A stretch of 64,000 nt of DNA from Actinomycetota bacterium (GTDB lineage Bacteria > Actinomycetota > Geothermincolia > Geothermincolales > RBG-13-55-18). The notes below the pieces were generated by a model, which ran no database searches, had not been told where the DNA came from, and saw only the letters and a program-made list of their open reading frames with translations. Below are positions 52,220 to 61,233 of the stretch, piece by piece. Positions within the stretch are counted from its first letter, which is position 1, and each line of letters opens with the position of its first letter. The stretch covers positions 173,647 to 237,646 of the forward strand of contig JACIXD010000001.1 of NCBI GenBank assembly GCA_014360645.1, in the 5' to 3' direction. Both the position numbers and the translations under genes were made by a program.

Positions 52220-53371
52220 ATGAGAGAAGACTTCCTGGTCTTCGGGGCTCCCCTCATCGAGCAGGATGAGATCGACGAGGTCGTGGCCACGCTCAAGTCC
52301 GGCTGGATAGGCACAGGCCCCAAGGTCGCCAGATTCGAGCGGATGTTCGCCGAGTATAAAGGTTGCACCCACGCCATAGCCGTAAGCTCATGCACGGCGG
52401 CACTGCATCTTTCCATGCTCGCTATCGGGATAGAACCAGGTGACGAGGTGATCGTTCCAACCATGACTTTTGGGGCTACGGCAAACGCCGTGATCCACGC
52501 AGGCGGGAAGCCAGTGCTCGTCGATTGCGAGCGCGACACCATGAACATAGATCTCGAGGACATACGAAGAAAGATCACCCCTCGCACCAAGGCCATCGTC
52601 CCCGTGCACTTCGCGGGACGACCGTGCGATATGGACGCCATCATGGCCATAGCGCAGGAATACAGGCTGAAGGTGGTGGAGGACTGCGCCCATGCCATCG
52701 AGACGGAATACCACGGCAAGAAAGCGGGCACCTTCGGGGACCTGGGCTGCTTCAGCTTCTATGTCACCAAGAACATCATCACCGGGGAGGGCGGCATGGT
52801 GATAACGGAGAACGAGGAATACGCGAACAGAATTAAAATACTGGCCCTGCACGGTATGACGAAAGATGCCTGGAAGCGGTTCTCCGACGAGGGCTACAAG
52901 CATTACCAGTACGTATATTGCGGGTATAAATACAACATGACGGACATCCAGGCCTCCCTGGGCATCCACCAGCTTCCGCGGGTCGAACGCTATCGGGAGA
53001 GGAGGCGCGAGATCTGGAAACGGTACAACGAGGCTTTCCGGGACCTGCCCGTCTTCACCCCTGCTCCCGAGGAGGAGAACACCAGGCATGCATATCATCT
53101 CTATACGCTGCTCCTGGACATCGACCGGATGAACATCACCAGGGATCGCTTCCTTGATGAGATGACCAGAAGAAATATCGGAGTAGGGGTCCATTACGTG
53201 GCACTGCACCTGCATCCTTTCTTCCAGGAGGAATTCGGCTACCGCGAAGGCGATTTCCCCAACGCGGAATGGATTTCCGAAAGAACGTTGAGCATACCCC
53301 TATCCGCGAAATTGCAAGAACAGGATATTATTGATGTAATCGCTGCGGTTAAGGAGATCATCAGGGCATGA
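52220..53371 (+). CDS. DegT/DnrJ/EryC1/StrS sugar aminotransferase
   Basis: 383 residues from ATG 52220 (AAGGTG upstream); the longer upstream frame lies inside the GT2 gene. PLP-dependent transamination of a nucleotide-linked ketosugar. LKSGWIGTGPKVARFERMF opening, AVSSCTAALHLSMLAIGIEP, VIVPTMTFGATANAV, VVEDCAHAIETEYHGKKAG with the PLP-contacting Asp, and the Schiff-base lysine K184 in SFYVTKNIITGEGG; C-terminal YKYNMTDIQASLGIHQL and GVGVHYVALHLHPFF. Complete. With the acyltransferase that overlaps its stop, it suggests an N-acylated amino sugar in the glycan. Confidence 0.94.
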   Translation: MREDFLVFGAPLIEQDEIDEVVATLKSGWIGTGPKVARFERMFAEYKGCTHAIAVSSCTAALHLSMLAIGIEPGDEVIVPTMTFGATANAVIHAGGKPVLVDCERDTMNIDLEDIRRKITPRTKAIVPVHFAGRPCDMDAIMAIAQEYRLKVVEDCAHAIETEYHGKKAGTFGDLGCFSFYVTKNIITGEGGMVITENEEYANRIKILALHGMTKDAWKRFSDEGYKHYQYVYCGYKYNMTDIQASLGIHQLPRVERYRERRREIWKRYNEAFRDLPVFTPAPEEENTRHAYHLYTLLLDIDRMNITRDRFLDEMTRRNIGVGVHYVALHLHPFFQEEFGYREGDFPNAEWISERTLSIPLSAKLQEQDIIDVIAAVKEIIRA

Positions 53372-53979
53372 GAGTAGAAATTAAAAGACTTATTCCCGCT
53401 CCCATAAAACAGCAAGCAAGGAGATGGCACAGCCTGTTCATGAGTCGCCTAGGGCAACCACGCATGATATGGGGCTATCAGGATGCTTCGGGCCAATTCA
53501 GACCTAGGACGAGAATCAGCAACACCGCGTATTTTTATCACCCGGAAAGGATAAGCATCGCCGATAACGTATTTATCTGGCATTACACGATACTAGATGG
53601 AACAGGTGGTTTGACCATTGGAGAGGGTACACAGATAGGTGCGTGGGTTGGGATATTCACGCACAGTTCTCACATCGCGATCAGATTATATGGTGATCAC
53701 TATCAGGAAGTACCCGAAGCGCAAAAGAAAGGATATCTTATCGCTCCAATAAGAATCGGCAGATATGTGTTTATAGGCGCGGGCTCAAAGATCCTTCCTG
53801 GCGTCGATATTGGTGATGGAGTGCTCATCTCTGCGGATAGCGTGGTAAAAAACAACATTGATGATTTTGCAATAGTGGCCGGAAATCCAGCCAAGGTGAT
53901 TGGGGATACGCGGAATCTCGATACCAAACACCTTGACGATCCCCAGATAAGACAATGGTACGATGAATGGCAAATGTAA
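53368..53979 (+). CDS. Hexapeptide-repeat (LbH) acyltransferase
   Basis: 203 residues, ATG overlapping the aminotransferase stop (ATGA). Left-handed beta-helix turns: ISIADNVFIWHYTILDG, LTIGEGTQIGAWVGIF, IRIGRYVFIGAGSKILPGVD, IGDGVLISADSVVKNNI and the closing DFAIVAGNPAKVIGDT, typical of WbbJ/Maa/VioB-type O- or N-acetyltransferases. The His in IFTHSSHIAI is a candidate catalytic residue. The gene is clearly less GC-rich than its neighbours (stretches such as GTAGAAATTAAAAGAC), pointing to a different origin. It probably acylates the amino sugar made by the preceding enzyme. Confidence 0.9.
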   Translation: MRVEIKRLIPAPIKQQARRWHSLFMSRLGQPRMIWGYQDASGQFRPRTRISNTAYFYHPERISIADNVFIWHYTILDGTGGLTIGEGTQIGAWVGIFTHSSHIAIRLYGDHYQEVPEAQKKGYLIAPIRIGRYVFIGAGSKILPGVDIGDGVLISADSVVKNNIDDFAIVAGNPAKVIGDTRNLDTKHLDDPQIRQWYDEWQM

Positions 53980-54002
53980 AGTCATTCACAGGGTATAACA
54001 AG

Positions 54003-54239
54003 GCACCGCCCGAGGCCATGGACGCGTTGCAGGACGGCTTGGAGGACACCCTCACCTTCTACTCCTATCCCAAGGCATTCGCGTTTCATCCGCTCTAAAA
54101 TCCCCTTGAGAGGCTCTTCAGGGAGGTGAAGAGAAGGACCAGGGTGGTGGAGACCACCCTGGATATCACCTCCAGCCTCATGCTCGCCACCGCCAGGCTG
54201 CGCTGGGTGGAGGAGAAACGATGGGACAAGAAGTGCTAA
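54003..54239 (+). pseudogene. IS256-family transposase, C-terminal remnant
   Basis: One frame encodes the end of a mutator-type transposase: LEDTLTFYSYPKAFAFHPL, an in-frame TAA at 54096-54098, then NPLERLFREVKRRTRVVETT and a tryptophan-containing tail ending RWDKKC. NPLER-x-x-R-E-x-KRRTRVV is the hallmark of IS256-family C-termini. No start, no N-terminal DDE region and no inverted repeats are visible; only about 78 codons remain. Dead. Confidence 0.85.
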
Positions 54240-54412
54240 ATGGATTTGATTTTCTGCTCGAGAATCTCATGACTTTTATATCGGAACCTCCGCGCCGCAG
54301 ACGACCCAATTCCCACATAATTGCAGGCAAAAGGCCGGATAGGGCGATGGCGACGCCGATAATGTAGTCACGTTAGTATTGCTAATATTCAAAGTATAAG
54401 GGCTTTATGTAG
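54240..54412. other. AT-rich junction between two IS remnants
   Basis: Much lower GC than its surroundings. On the minus strand a short open stretch reads as a hydrophobic helix plus basic tail (YIIGVAIALSGLLPAIMWEL, then GRLRRG), perhaps the end of a destroyed membrane-protein gene. No start or motif supports a gene. Confidence 0.4.
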
Positions 54413-55542
54413 AAGTATGAATATGATAACGCGACCTCCTCCTGTCTGGAGTGGGAGCGCGACGGGCTCGCCGCCTACGGCTACAGCCGGGACGGCAAGC
54501 GGGGGAAGAAGCAGATCGCGGTGGGCTTGCTCTGCGACCGGAAGGGCTTTCCCCTCTCGGTGGAGGTCTTTCCCGGCTCCACCCAGGACCTTGCCGCCCT
54601 CTACCCCCAGGTGGAGAAGATCGCCTCCCGCTTCGGCGCGGAGCGGGTGGTGTTCGTGGGGGACAAGGGGATGATCGAGAGCGCCCGGATAAAGGAGATA
54701 GAGGGCGGGGGGCTCTTCTACATCACCTCCGTCTCCAAGCCGGAGATCGAGGCCCTGGCCTCCTCTGGGGCGATCCGGCCCTCCCTCTTCGACAGGGAGA
54801 TCTGCGAGATAGAGGATGGGCCGGTGCGCTACATCCTGAGAAGAAGCCCCGAGCGGGCGGAGGAAGCCTCCGCAGATCGCGGGCAGCGCCTAAAAAAGCG
54901 CTCTCCGCCCTCGCCTCCGAGGCCTCCTCCCTTGCCTCCTCCAAGGGGAAGGATCCCCGCAAGGCCTACGACCGCATGGCGGTGATGCTCGCAAGGCTCA
55001 GGGTTTCCGGCTATGTGCGGCTCGCCCTCGCGGGAAGGGAGCTCTCCTTCTCGGTGGACGAGGAAGCCCTCGCAAGGGCCGAGGCCTCAGACGGCTGCTG
55101 CTGCATAAAGACAAACGTCCCCTCGGAGGACATGGATGCCGTGCAGGTGCATGATCGCTACCGGGACCTGGCCCTGGTGGAACGGGCCTTCCGGGACCTA
55201 AGGACTGGGCTCTTGGAGATTCGGCCGCTCGACCACAGAAAGGCCGCGCGCACCCGCGCCCACGCCTTCATCTGCATGCTCGCCCTCCTCGTCACCCAGG
55301 AGATGCGGAGGAGGCTCGAGGACGCGGACGCCTCTTTGGAGCATGTCGTCCGCTGCCTGGACCGCATCCAGATGGTCACGCTGCGCATGGGGGACATCTC
55401 CCAGAGGCGCATTGTCAGCCCCGACCCGGAACAGAAGGCCATACTGAACAAGCTGGGGATAAGGCTCCCTAAAATCCCCAGGAAGGCGATGGAACGAGAC
55501 GCAGTCCCTGTAGGCACGAAGTCCTCCAAGAAATCAGCTTAA
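54413..55542 (+). pseudogene. IS1634-like (IS4 superfamily) transposase, 5'-truncated and frameshifted
   Basis: Frame 1 starts just after a TAG at 54410 and reads EYDNATSSCLEWERDGLAAY, GYSRDGKRGKKQIAVGLLCD, FPLSVEVFPGSTQDLAAL and VVFVGDKGMIESARIK; the first two catalytic Asp are in EYDN and VGDKG. At 54892-54898 the frame must shift by -1 to continue ALSALASEASSLASSKGKDP, then RYRDLALVERAFRDLRTG with the catalytic Glu, and RTRAHAFICMLALLVTQEMR. About 200 N-terminal residues are missing. The shift point is the heptamer A AAA AAG. Inverted repeats were not identified. Confidence 0.82.
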
Positions 55543-55594
55543 TCTACCCTTTTATCTGGCATTATGCTAATTTCTTTTTTGGAACTTCCGTTAT

Positions 55595-56065
55595 AAAAGT
55601 GGAGAATGTAAACGTGTTTTCATGCATACCAGGGTCAGGGAGTATCCGCCAACCGGTGGAGCGAGCTCTTGCGCGGAATCATGTTTCGATGAGCGGCTGC
55701 TGCTTTACGGAAAGAAGATGCTTGATGCCCTGAACTGGCATGGTCTGGCTATGGTCGAGTTCAACAGGACCCCGGATGGTGATTACGTGATCATGGAGGT
55801 CAACCCGAGGTTCCGGGGAAGCCTTGGCCTGGCCGTGGCGTCGGGCGTCGATTTTCCATATAACCTGGTCCGCCTGGCAAGGGGAGAGGACATAGGAGAG
55901 CAGGTGGAATATACGATCGGAAAAAGATACCAGTGGGTGATCACCAAGGACCTGAGACACGTGGCGGAAAGACGTTCATCGCTCAAGGGGTTCCTGGCGG
56001 ACCTGATAGATCCCCGTGTGAAGAGCGATATATGGCTGAGCGACATCATGCCTAACCTCATGTAG
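55595..56065 (+). pseudogene. 3' fragment of an ATP-grasp enzyme gene
   Basis: About 156 codons of a carboxylate-amine-ligase-like ATP-grasp C-terminus: VFMHTRVREYPPTGGASSCA, LLLYGKKMLDALNWHGLAMV, DYVIMEVNPRFRGSLGLAVA with the metal-binding E-x-N-P-R-F, and SGVDFPYNLVRLARGEDIGE. The homology begins abruptly at about 55595, roughly 50 bases after the transposase stop, so the N-terminal ATP-grasp half has been lost at an IS-linked junction. An internal ATG at 55622 could start a 147-residue product, but half the active site would be missing. Confidence 0.8.
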
Positions 56066-56121
56066 GTCGGGCCGCGCTTGCTCGAGCTGCGCGATCTTTT
56101 GACGGGAAGGAAAAGTCAGGC

Positions 56122-56819
56122 TTGAAAAGGGCGAAGATAAGGGGTCTTTTTCACGTACACGGGCGCAGGTCCTTCGATTCTTTTATGTCCTACAGGAAGA
56201 TCGTCGATTACGGGGTGCGGCAAGGCTTGGATTTCATAGCCGTCACCGATCACGATACGGTGAAGGGTTGCCGGGAAGCCAGAAGATATGTCGCAAGTCG
56301 CTATCCAGGATCCAGCCTGCAGGTCATCAGCGGCATCGAGTGCTCCAGTGACGCGGGCAATATTATCGGCCTCTTCGTGGAGGAGGATATCGCCTGCAGG
56401 GAAGCCGCGGAGGTGATAGCGGAGATCAGGCGCCAGGGCTGGCTGGTGGTGCTGCCTCATCCCCTGAAGGACCACGAGCTCTCGCGGGAGTTACTCGAGG
56501 GGATTGACCTCGTCGAGACAACAACGCCAGGTGTGATGAGGTGCTGAACGAAGGAGCGGCGAAGTTGGCCCGCGAGCTGCTCAAACCCGCAATAGCCGGA
56601 AACGACGCCCATTTCTACGCCGAGTTAGGCAACGCGCTGTGCGAGTTTGAGGCGGTGGGGGCAGACCTCAAAGAGGCTGTCATGAGGAGCGGATGCTGTT
56701 TCATCCGGACGGTAAACACGGAAGGAAGGTATGTCCGCTGGAGCCGGCTCATAAGGGCTTGCAAGCTTCGTCGGCTCGATATCCTCCTGGACATGGCCAG
56801 AGGCTCCAGAAGGATGTAG
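56122..56819 (+). pseudogene. PHP-domain metal-dependent phosphoesterase-like gene, frameshifted
   Basis: Start TTG 56122 after GGAAGG. The first frame (to 56547) has PHP metal motifs GLFHVHGRRSFDSFM, DFIAVTDHDTVKGCREA, GIECSSDAGNIIGLFV and VVLPHPLKDH, and breaks after GIDLVE. The continuation NARCDEVLNEGAAKLARELL, AIAGNDAHFYAELG, with the last His/Asp of the site, lies in the frame one base back and runs to 56819. A single-base deletion near 56518-56523 explains both halves. Repaired, it would be about 232 residues with all metal ligands. It could be a true mutation or an assembly error. Confidence 0.82.
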
Positions 56820-56828
56820 TGGCTGAGC

Positions 56829-57392
56829 ATGAACTGGCTGGTGCACAGGATCGCCAGCCGGGCGCTTGAGAGGGTAGTCGCCGATTATGCACGGGGTGTA
56901 ATCCTGGATATCGGCTGCGGGGACAAGCCCTACGAGAAGATGCTGGAGCCCTACGAGAGCGAGCATATTGGCATGGATCACGAGGGGACGCTGCACGATC
57001 TCTCGAAGGCGGATATCAAGGGCGAGGCCTACGCCATCCCCCTTGATGACGAGTCGGTGGACACCGTGTTCTGTACCGCCGTCCTGGAACACCTTGAGGA
57101 CCCGGCAAGGGCGTTGAGCGAGGCATACAGAGTGCTTAAGAGGGGAGGTCATGCTATCTATACGGCGCCCCTTTTCTGGCACCACCACGAGGAACCGAGG
57201 GATTTTTTCAGGTATACCCCGTATGGGCTTGGTTATCTGTTCAGCAACGCCGGCTTCGAGGTGATCGAGATCTTGCCCTTGTCCGGTTTTTGGGTGACTT
57301 TCGGACAGGAACTGGTCTACTATATATGGCGTTTTCGCAGGGGGGCATGGCAAATCCCCTGTGGTGGGCGGTCCCCGTACTGGGTGGACTGA
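56829..57392 (+). CDS. Class I SAM methyltransferase, C-terminus frameshifted
   Basis: 187 residues. SAM motif I VILDIGCGDKPYEKML, acidic ribose ligand in HIGMDHEG, motif after it AIPLDDESVDTVFCTAVLEH and LEDPARALSEAYRVLKRGG; DFFRYTPYGLGYLFSNAGF is the usual substrate-side element. After YYIWRFRRG the frame changes at a GGGGGG run (about 57340-57345) and ends at 57392; the expected continuation NPLWWAVPVLGGLIQAFCLL, LVVARKPPQA stands in the other frame to 57487. One G lost from the run would explain it. The catalytic domain is intact, so activity may remain. The substrate is probably a sugar or lipid-linked glycan. Confidence 0.82.
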   Translation: MNWLVHRIASRALERVVADYARGVILDIGCGDKPYEKMLEPYESEHIGMDHEGTLHDLSKADIKGEAYAIPLDDESVDTVFCTAVLEHLEDPARALSEAYRVLKRGGHAIYTAPLFWHHHEEPRDFFRYTPYGLGYLFSNAGFEVIEILPLSGFWVTFGQELVYYIWRFRRGAWQIPCGGRSPYWVD

Positions 57393-57913
57393 TACAGGCC
57401 TTCTGCCTGTTGCTCAACCGTTTCGATCGTTCGAAGAAGTTATCATGGATGCGCCTGGTTGTTGCGCGGAAACCCCCGCAGGCATAGGCGCGGCGAGGAC
57501 CCTGGTATCCGGCATGGGAAACGGCAACGAGTGGAGCCAGTGGGGTGTTGCACGCGATGACCGTGGCAGTCCTTGATCACGGGCGGGAGAGACGAGGAGT
57601 GCTCGCGGTTCCGGTGTGTTGCGGTTTTAAAGCGGGTTTAGGCAAGCCGCCATGCGCATCGAAGATACCGGGTAGATAATCCGGGCATATCGACTCGGTT
57701 GCCACAGACAGGCGGTCCATGGCTTTAATTACGTTGCGCCTACAGGGTTTTTGTGACCGAAGAGGTTCGTGTCAGACGAGAGGACATGCGTGAGGGATGA
57801 AGGGGATAACCTTGCGAAACTGGCTGGGGCGGGGAGAGGCAAGGAGGATTTCTGCCAGATGGTGCGGTGAAGCGGGATGCTATAGATCGTGATTTTGAGG
57901 AAAGGAGAGGATC
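57393..57913. other. Gene-free stretch before the AsnB-like gene
   Basis: The first 95 bases are the out-of-frame tail of the methyltransferase. The rest has no frame with motifs or ribosome site. GCTATAGATC near 57880 is a weak -10-like element, and AGGAAAGGAGAGG before 57914 is the ribosome site of the next gene. Confidence 0.5.
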
Positions 57914-59701
57914 ATGCCCGGCCTCATGGGATTTGTTGCGGGAGGGATGCCCCATGACGCGCGGATGGCGGTCCTGCGGAGAATGCAGGAGATGCTCACG
58001 CGCAGGGATTATCACGTCAGGGACGAGTTGACGCTGGTGGATGATATTTGCGCCACCAGAACGTATGTCTCGGTCATGAGGAAAGAAACCCAACCCGCGG
58101 TGGGAAACGATTTATATGTGTGGATGGAGGGCGAGATCTTTCGCCGAAGTGCACATGGGGCAGGCGAATCTGACCTCGAACATATGCTCGCTTCTCTCAA
58201 CAGGCGTGAAGGTTTCTCTTTCTTAAAGAATCTGAACGGTGTTTTCTCTGCCGTCGTCTATGACTCAGAACTCAAGAGGATCCACCTGATTACCGACCGA
58301 TACGGTCTGCGCTTTCTTTTCTGGACCATGCATGAAGGAAGGCTGGCATGGGCCTCCGAGGCCAAGGCGATGCTGGCATTGCCGGGGTTCGTTCCAAAGA
58401 TCGACCTGGTGGCGGTGCGGGAGTTCATGGAGCTTGGCTACCTTCTTGGAGACCGTACCTGGTTCGAGGGCGTGAGCCTGGTGCCGCCGGGGTCGGTGCT
58501 CACTTACGATATCGGGACGAGGTCGCTCGAGATATCGAGATACTGGTGGTGGGATGAGATCAAGCCCGTGTCGGGAAGGGTAGATGAGCGCGAGATGGCC
58601 GAGGAGATGGGGCGCCTGTTGGTGGAGGCGGTGGAGGCGAGAAGTAAAGACGGGGAAAGCGTGGGTATCACGCTGAGCGGCGGGCTCGATTCAAGGGCCA
58701 TCATCGCGGCTGTGCCCCGCCCGGGTGCCGATATCGCTGCGGTGACTTTCGGTATCCCGGACAGTCCGGACGTCCGCATCGCACGCCGCGTGGCGCGGCT
58801 GAGGGGCGCCAGGCACTCCATCGTGGAGATAGGGCCGCATGACTGGCTGCAGCTGCGGCCGGAGGCGGTATGGTGGACTGACGGGCAAGTGGAATTATGT
58901 CAACTTCACGGCATGGAAGCCCTCGATGAGATGAGGCGGTGCGCGTGCACCTTCCTTAACGGGATGAACGGAGGGGCTATCCTGGGAGCAGGCTATCTCT
59001 TGCACGAGAGCTATCTCGATAACATGGACCGTGCACTAATAGCCGCCACCCTGGGGTGCAGCGAGAGCTGTTTGAGCAATTTCTCCCTCTACGAGGGGCT
59101 CGGAAAACCCGATTTTTACATCCTGGAAAACACCACGCGGCGCAAGACGAACGAAGGAATAAGGATGTCCGGAAACGCTGTAGAATGCAGGGTGCCCTTT
59201 TTCGATAACGCCCTTCTGGAGTTCGCCTATTCCCTTCCTGACGCCTTGCGGTACAGGAGGAACATCTACAGGAAAGCTCTTCTCCGCAGGTTCCCGGAAT
59301 ATTTCAGGACCATCCCCTGGTCGAGAACCGGTGTGCCCGTAAGCATCCCGCCGAAAGCCATCAGTGTTTACCAGCGTGCCCGGAGGCCGTGGGTGTTTGT
59401 CTTGGGGCACCTCGCGAAAGCGGGCGTTACCGCCCCGAAAGCGCATTTCTACGTGGATTACGCGGAATGGATGAGGAAGGAGCCGGCCTTATCCTGCTTC
59501 AGGGCTCTCCTGTTGTCGAAGGAGCCTCTGTATGCCGCGTACGTATCGGCTGACGATGTTAAAAAGGCCATTGAAGAGCACGTTGCCGGAGCCGATAATA
59601 CAGAGTTTCTTGCTCGCTGCCTCACCTTCGAGTTGTGGTTGCGCCAGGTCTACGAGGGTAGCTACCGCGATGGTGCCGAGCATTTATCCCATCCGCGATA
59701 A
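57914..59701 (+). CDS. Asparagine-synthetase-like protein lacking the N-terminal cysteine
   Basis: 595 residues, strong GGAAAGGAGAGG site. N-terminal Ntn/class II glutamine-amidotransferase-like domain (residues 1-200), but it begins MPGLMGFVAGG: the nucleophile Cys2 of AsnB is Pro. The rest of the domain is recognisable (LNGVFSAVVYDSELKRIHLI, DRYGLRFLFW, WASEAKAML). The synthetase domain has the ATP-pyrophosphatase loop SGGLDS at 255-260, and a late segment NAVECRVPFFDNALLEFAY. It cannot release ammonia from glutamine by the usual route, so it may use free ammonia or another amine, or catalyse amide or adenylate chemistry on a glycan precursor. It lies directly upstream of the flippase gene. 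Confidence 0.88.
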   Translation: MPGLMGFVAGGMPHDARMAVLRRMQEMLTRRDYHVRDELTLVDDICATRTYVSVMRKETQPAVGNDLYVWMEGEIFRRSAHGAGESDLEHMLASLNRREGFSFLKNLNGVFSAVVYDSELKRIHLITDRYGLRFLFWTMHEGRLAWASEAKAMLALPGFVPKIDLVAVREFMELGYLLGDRTWFEGVSLVPPGSVLTYDIGTRSLEISRYWWWDEIKPVSGRVDEREMAEEMGRLLVEAVEARSKDGESVGITLSGGLDSRAIIAAVPRPGADIAAVTFGIPDSPDVRIARRVARLRGARHSIVEIGPHDWLQLRPEAVWWTDGQVELCQLHGMEALDEMRRCACTFLNGMNGGAILGAGYLLHESYLDNMDRALIAATLGCSESCLSNFSLYEGLGKPDFYILENTTRRKTNEGIRMSGNAVECRVPFFDNALLEFAYSLPDALRYRRNIYRKALLRRFPEYFRTIPWSRTGVPVSIPPKAISVYQRARRPWVFVLGHLAKAGVTAPKAHFYVDYAEWMRKEPALSCFRALLLSKEPLYAAYVSADDVKKAIEEHVAGADNTEFLARCLTFELWLRQVYEGSYRDGAEHLSHPR

Positions 59702-59739
59702 AGTGGTCTCCACGGGTCTGCAGGACGTGAAGGAAAAGC

Positions 59740-61212
59740 ATGGACTTAAAGACCAGAGCCGTAAAAGGCGTCATGTGGGCGGGGATCTCCCAGATCGTTA
59801 CCCAGGTCCTTCAGCTCACGATCAAGGTCATCCTGGCCAGGCTGCTGGCCCCTCAGGTCTTCGGGATCCTGGGTATGGCCATGATCTTCATCGGCTTCGT
59901 GGAGACCGTGAACGAGATGGGCTTGAGCGCGGCCCTAGTGCAGAGGAAAGAGGTGACGGAAAAGCACTGTTCCACCATCTTCTGGGTGAGCCTTATCTCC
60001 GGCGCCGCGCTTACAGGACTCGGTCTCGCCGCCGCCCCGGCCATAGCGTCTTTTTTCAGGACCGAATTGCTGACCGGAGTGATCCGGGCGCTCTCGGCTG
60101 GATTCTTCATAGGTTCCTTCGCCATCATCCACATCTCCATGCTGACCAGGAAGACCAGGTTCGACAGGATCGCGGCGGTGGAGATCTCCGCTGCGTTCGC
60201 GTATGGATTGATATCCATAAGCCTGGCTGTCGCCGGCATGGGGATCTGGAGCCTGGTGCTGGGCTCCCTTGGATCCACAACCATGAAGGCCGTTCTCTAC
60301 TGGCTGTCCTATCCCTGGAGGCCGGCATTCCTCTTTGACCTGCGGAGCTTTCGGGAGCTCTTCTCTTTTGGCAAGAACGTGATGGGATCCCGCATGCTGA
60401 ATTTCGTGGACTCTAACACCGACTACCTGGTGGTGGGACGGTTGTTGCGGGCGGAAGCACTAGGCCTTTACACCATGGCTTACCAGGTGGCGATATTCCC
60501 AATGGCCCAGATCTCCAAGGTCATCAGCAGGGTCACCTTCCCGGTTTTCTCTATCCTCCAGGATGATAACGCAAAACTCAGGCTGGGGTATTCGCGGGTG
60601 ATCAGGTATTCGAGCCTGCTCACTTTCCCCGTGCTGGCGGGTATGATCCTGGTATCTCCAGAGCTCCTGCCGCATTTGCTCGGTCGGCGTTGGGTGGGAG
60701 CCGTATTGCCGCTCCAAATATTATGCATATACGGTATGCTGGTGAGCGTGGGGACGCATGTTGGGACTATACTGCTCGGAAAGGGACGCTCGGACATACA
60801 GTTTAGATGGAATGTCCTTACGGTGATCGCCTATCCTCTCGCGGTGATAATGGGCGTGAGGTTCGGCGTCAACGGGGTGGCCGTTGCTACGACCATAGTG
60901 GGTTTGCTCTTGTTCTTCATCATCCAGACCATAACCAACCGACAGATAGAGATGAGTTACCGCGAGTTTTTCGCGGCGCTGGCGCCGGCTATGGTGTGTT
61001 GCCTGTGCATGTCGGCATGCGTGCTCGTGTTCAAGGCGATCGCGACCTCCATGATCATAAAACAGGCCTACTTGCTGGCGGGGTCTATGGCGGTCGGCGT
61101 AATCACCTATCTGGCCTCTATCCGGATCGGGTTTCCGGGACTGCTGTCCGAGATTTTTTCGATGGCGATGATCATGATACAGAGAAAGAAGCGTGGAAGT
61201 CATGATGCCTGA
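59740..61212 (+). CDS. Wzx/MOP-type polysaccharide flippase
   Basis: 490 residues with about 12-14 hydrophobic helices. Opens KTRAVKGVMWAGISQIVTQV and LARLLAPQVFGILGMAMIFI, the WzxC/RfbX signature region; ETVNEMGLSAALVQRKEVTE and SFGKNVMGSRMLNFVDSNTD follow, as does YTMAYQVAIFPMAQISKVIS. Flips undecaprenyl-pyrophosphate-linked repeat units across the membrane. It indicates a Wzx-dependent pathway in the right half of the window, distinct from the ABC exporter at 8 kb. No clear Wzy polymerase gene is seen, though one of the GT-C-like membrane proteins could serve. Confidence 0.92.
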   Translation: MDLKTRAVKGVMWAGISQIVTQVLQLTIKVILARLLAPQVFGILGMAMIFIGFVETVNEMGLSAALVQRKEVTEKHCSTIFWVSLISGAALTGLGLAAAPAIASFFRTELLTGVIRALSAGFFIGSFAIIHISMLTRKTRFDRIAAVEISAAFAYGLISISLAVAGMGIWSLVLGSLGSTTMKAVLYWLSYPWRPAFLFDLRSFRELFSFGKNVMGSRMLNFVDSNTDYLVVGRLLRAEALGLYTMAYQVAIFPMAQISKVISRVTFPVFSILQDDNAKLRLGYSRVIRYSSLLTFPVLAGMILVSPELLPHLLGRRWVGAVLPLQILCIYGMLVSVGTHVGTILLGKGRSDIQFRWNVLTVIAYPLAVIMGVRFGVNGVAVATTIVGLLLFFIIQTITNRQIEMSYREFFAALAPAMVCCLCMSACVLVFKAIATSMIIKQAYLLAGSMAVGVITYLASIRIGFPGLLSEIFSMAMIMIQRKKRGSHDA

Positions 61213-61233
61213 TGCGAGCGATACCGGAGGTCG

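Noticed and set aside
55622..56065. A complete small gene of 147 residues.
   Set aside because: Homology to the ATP-grasp C-terminus extends upstream of the ATG and begins abruptly near the IS junction, and half the fold is missing; it is better described as a gene fragment.
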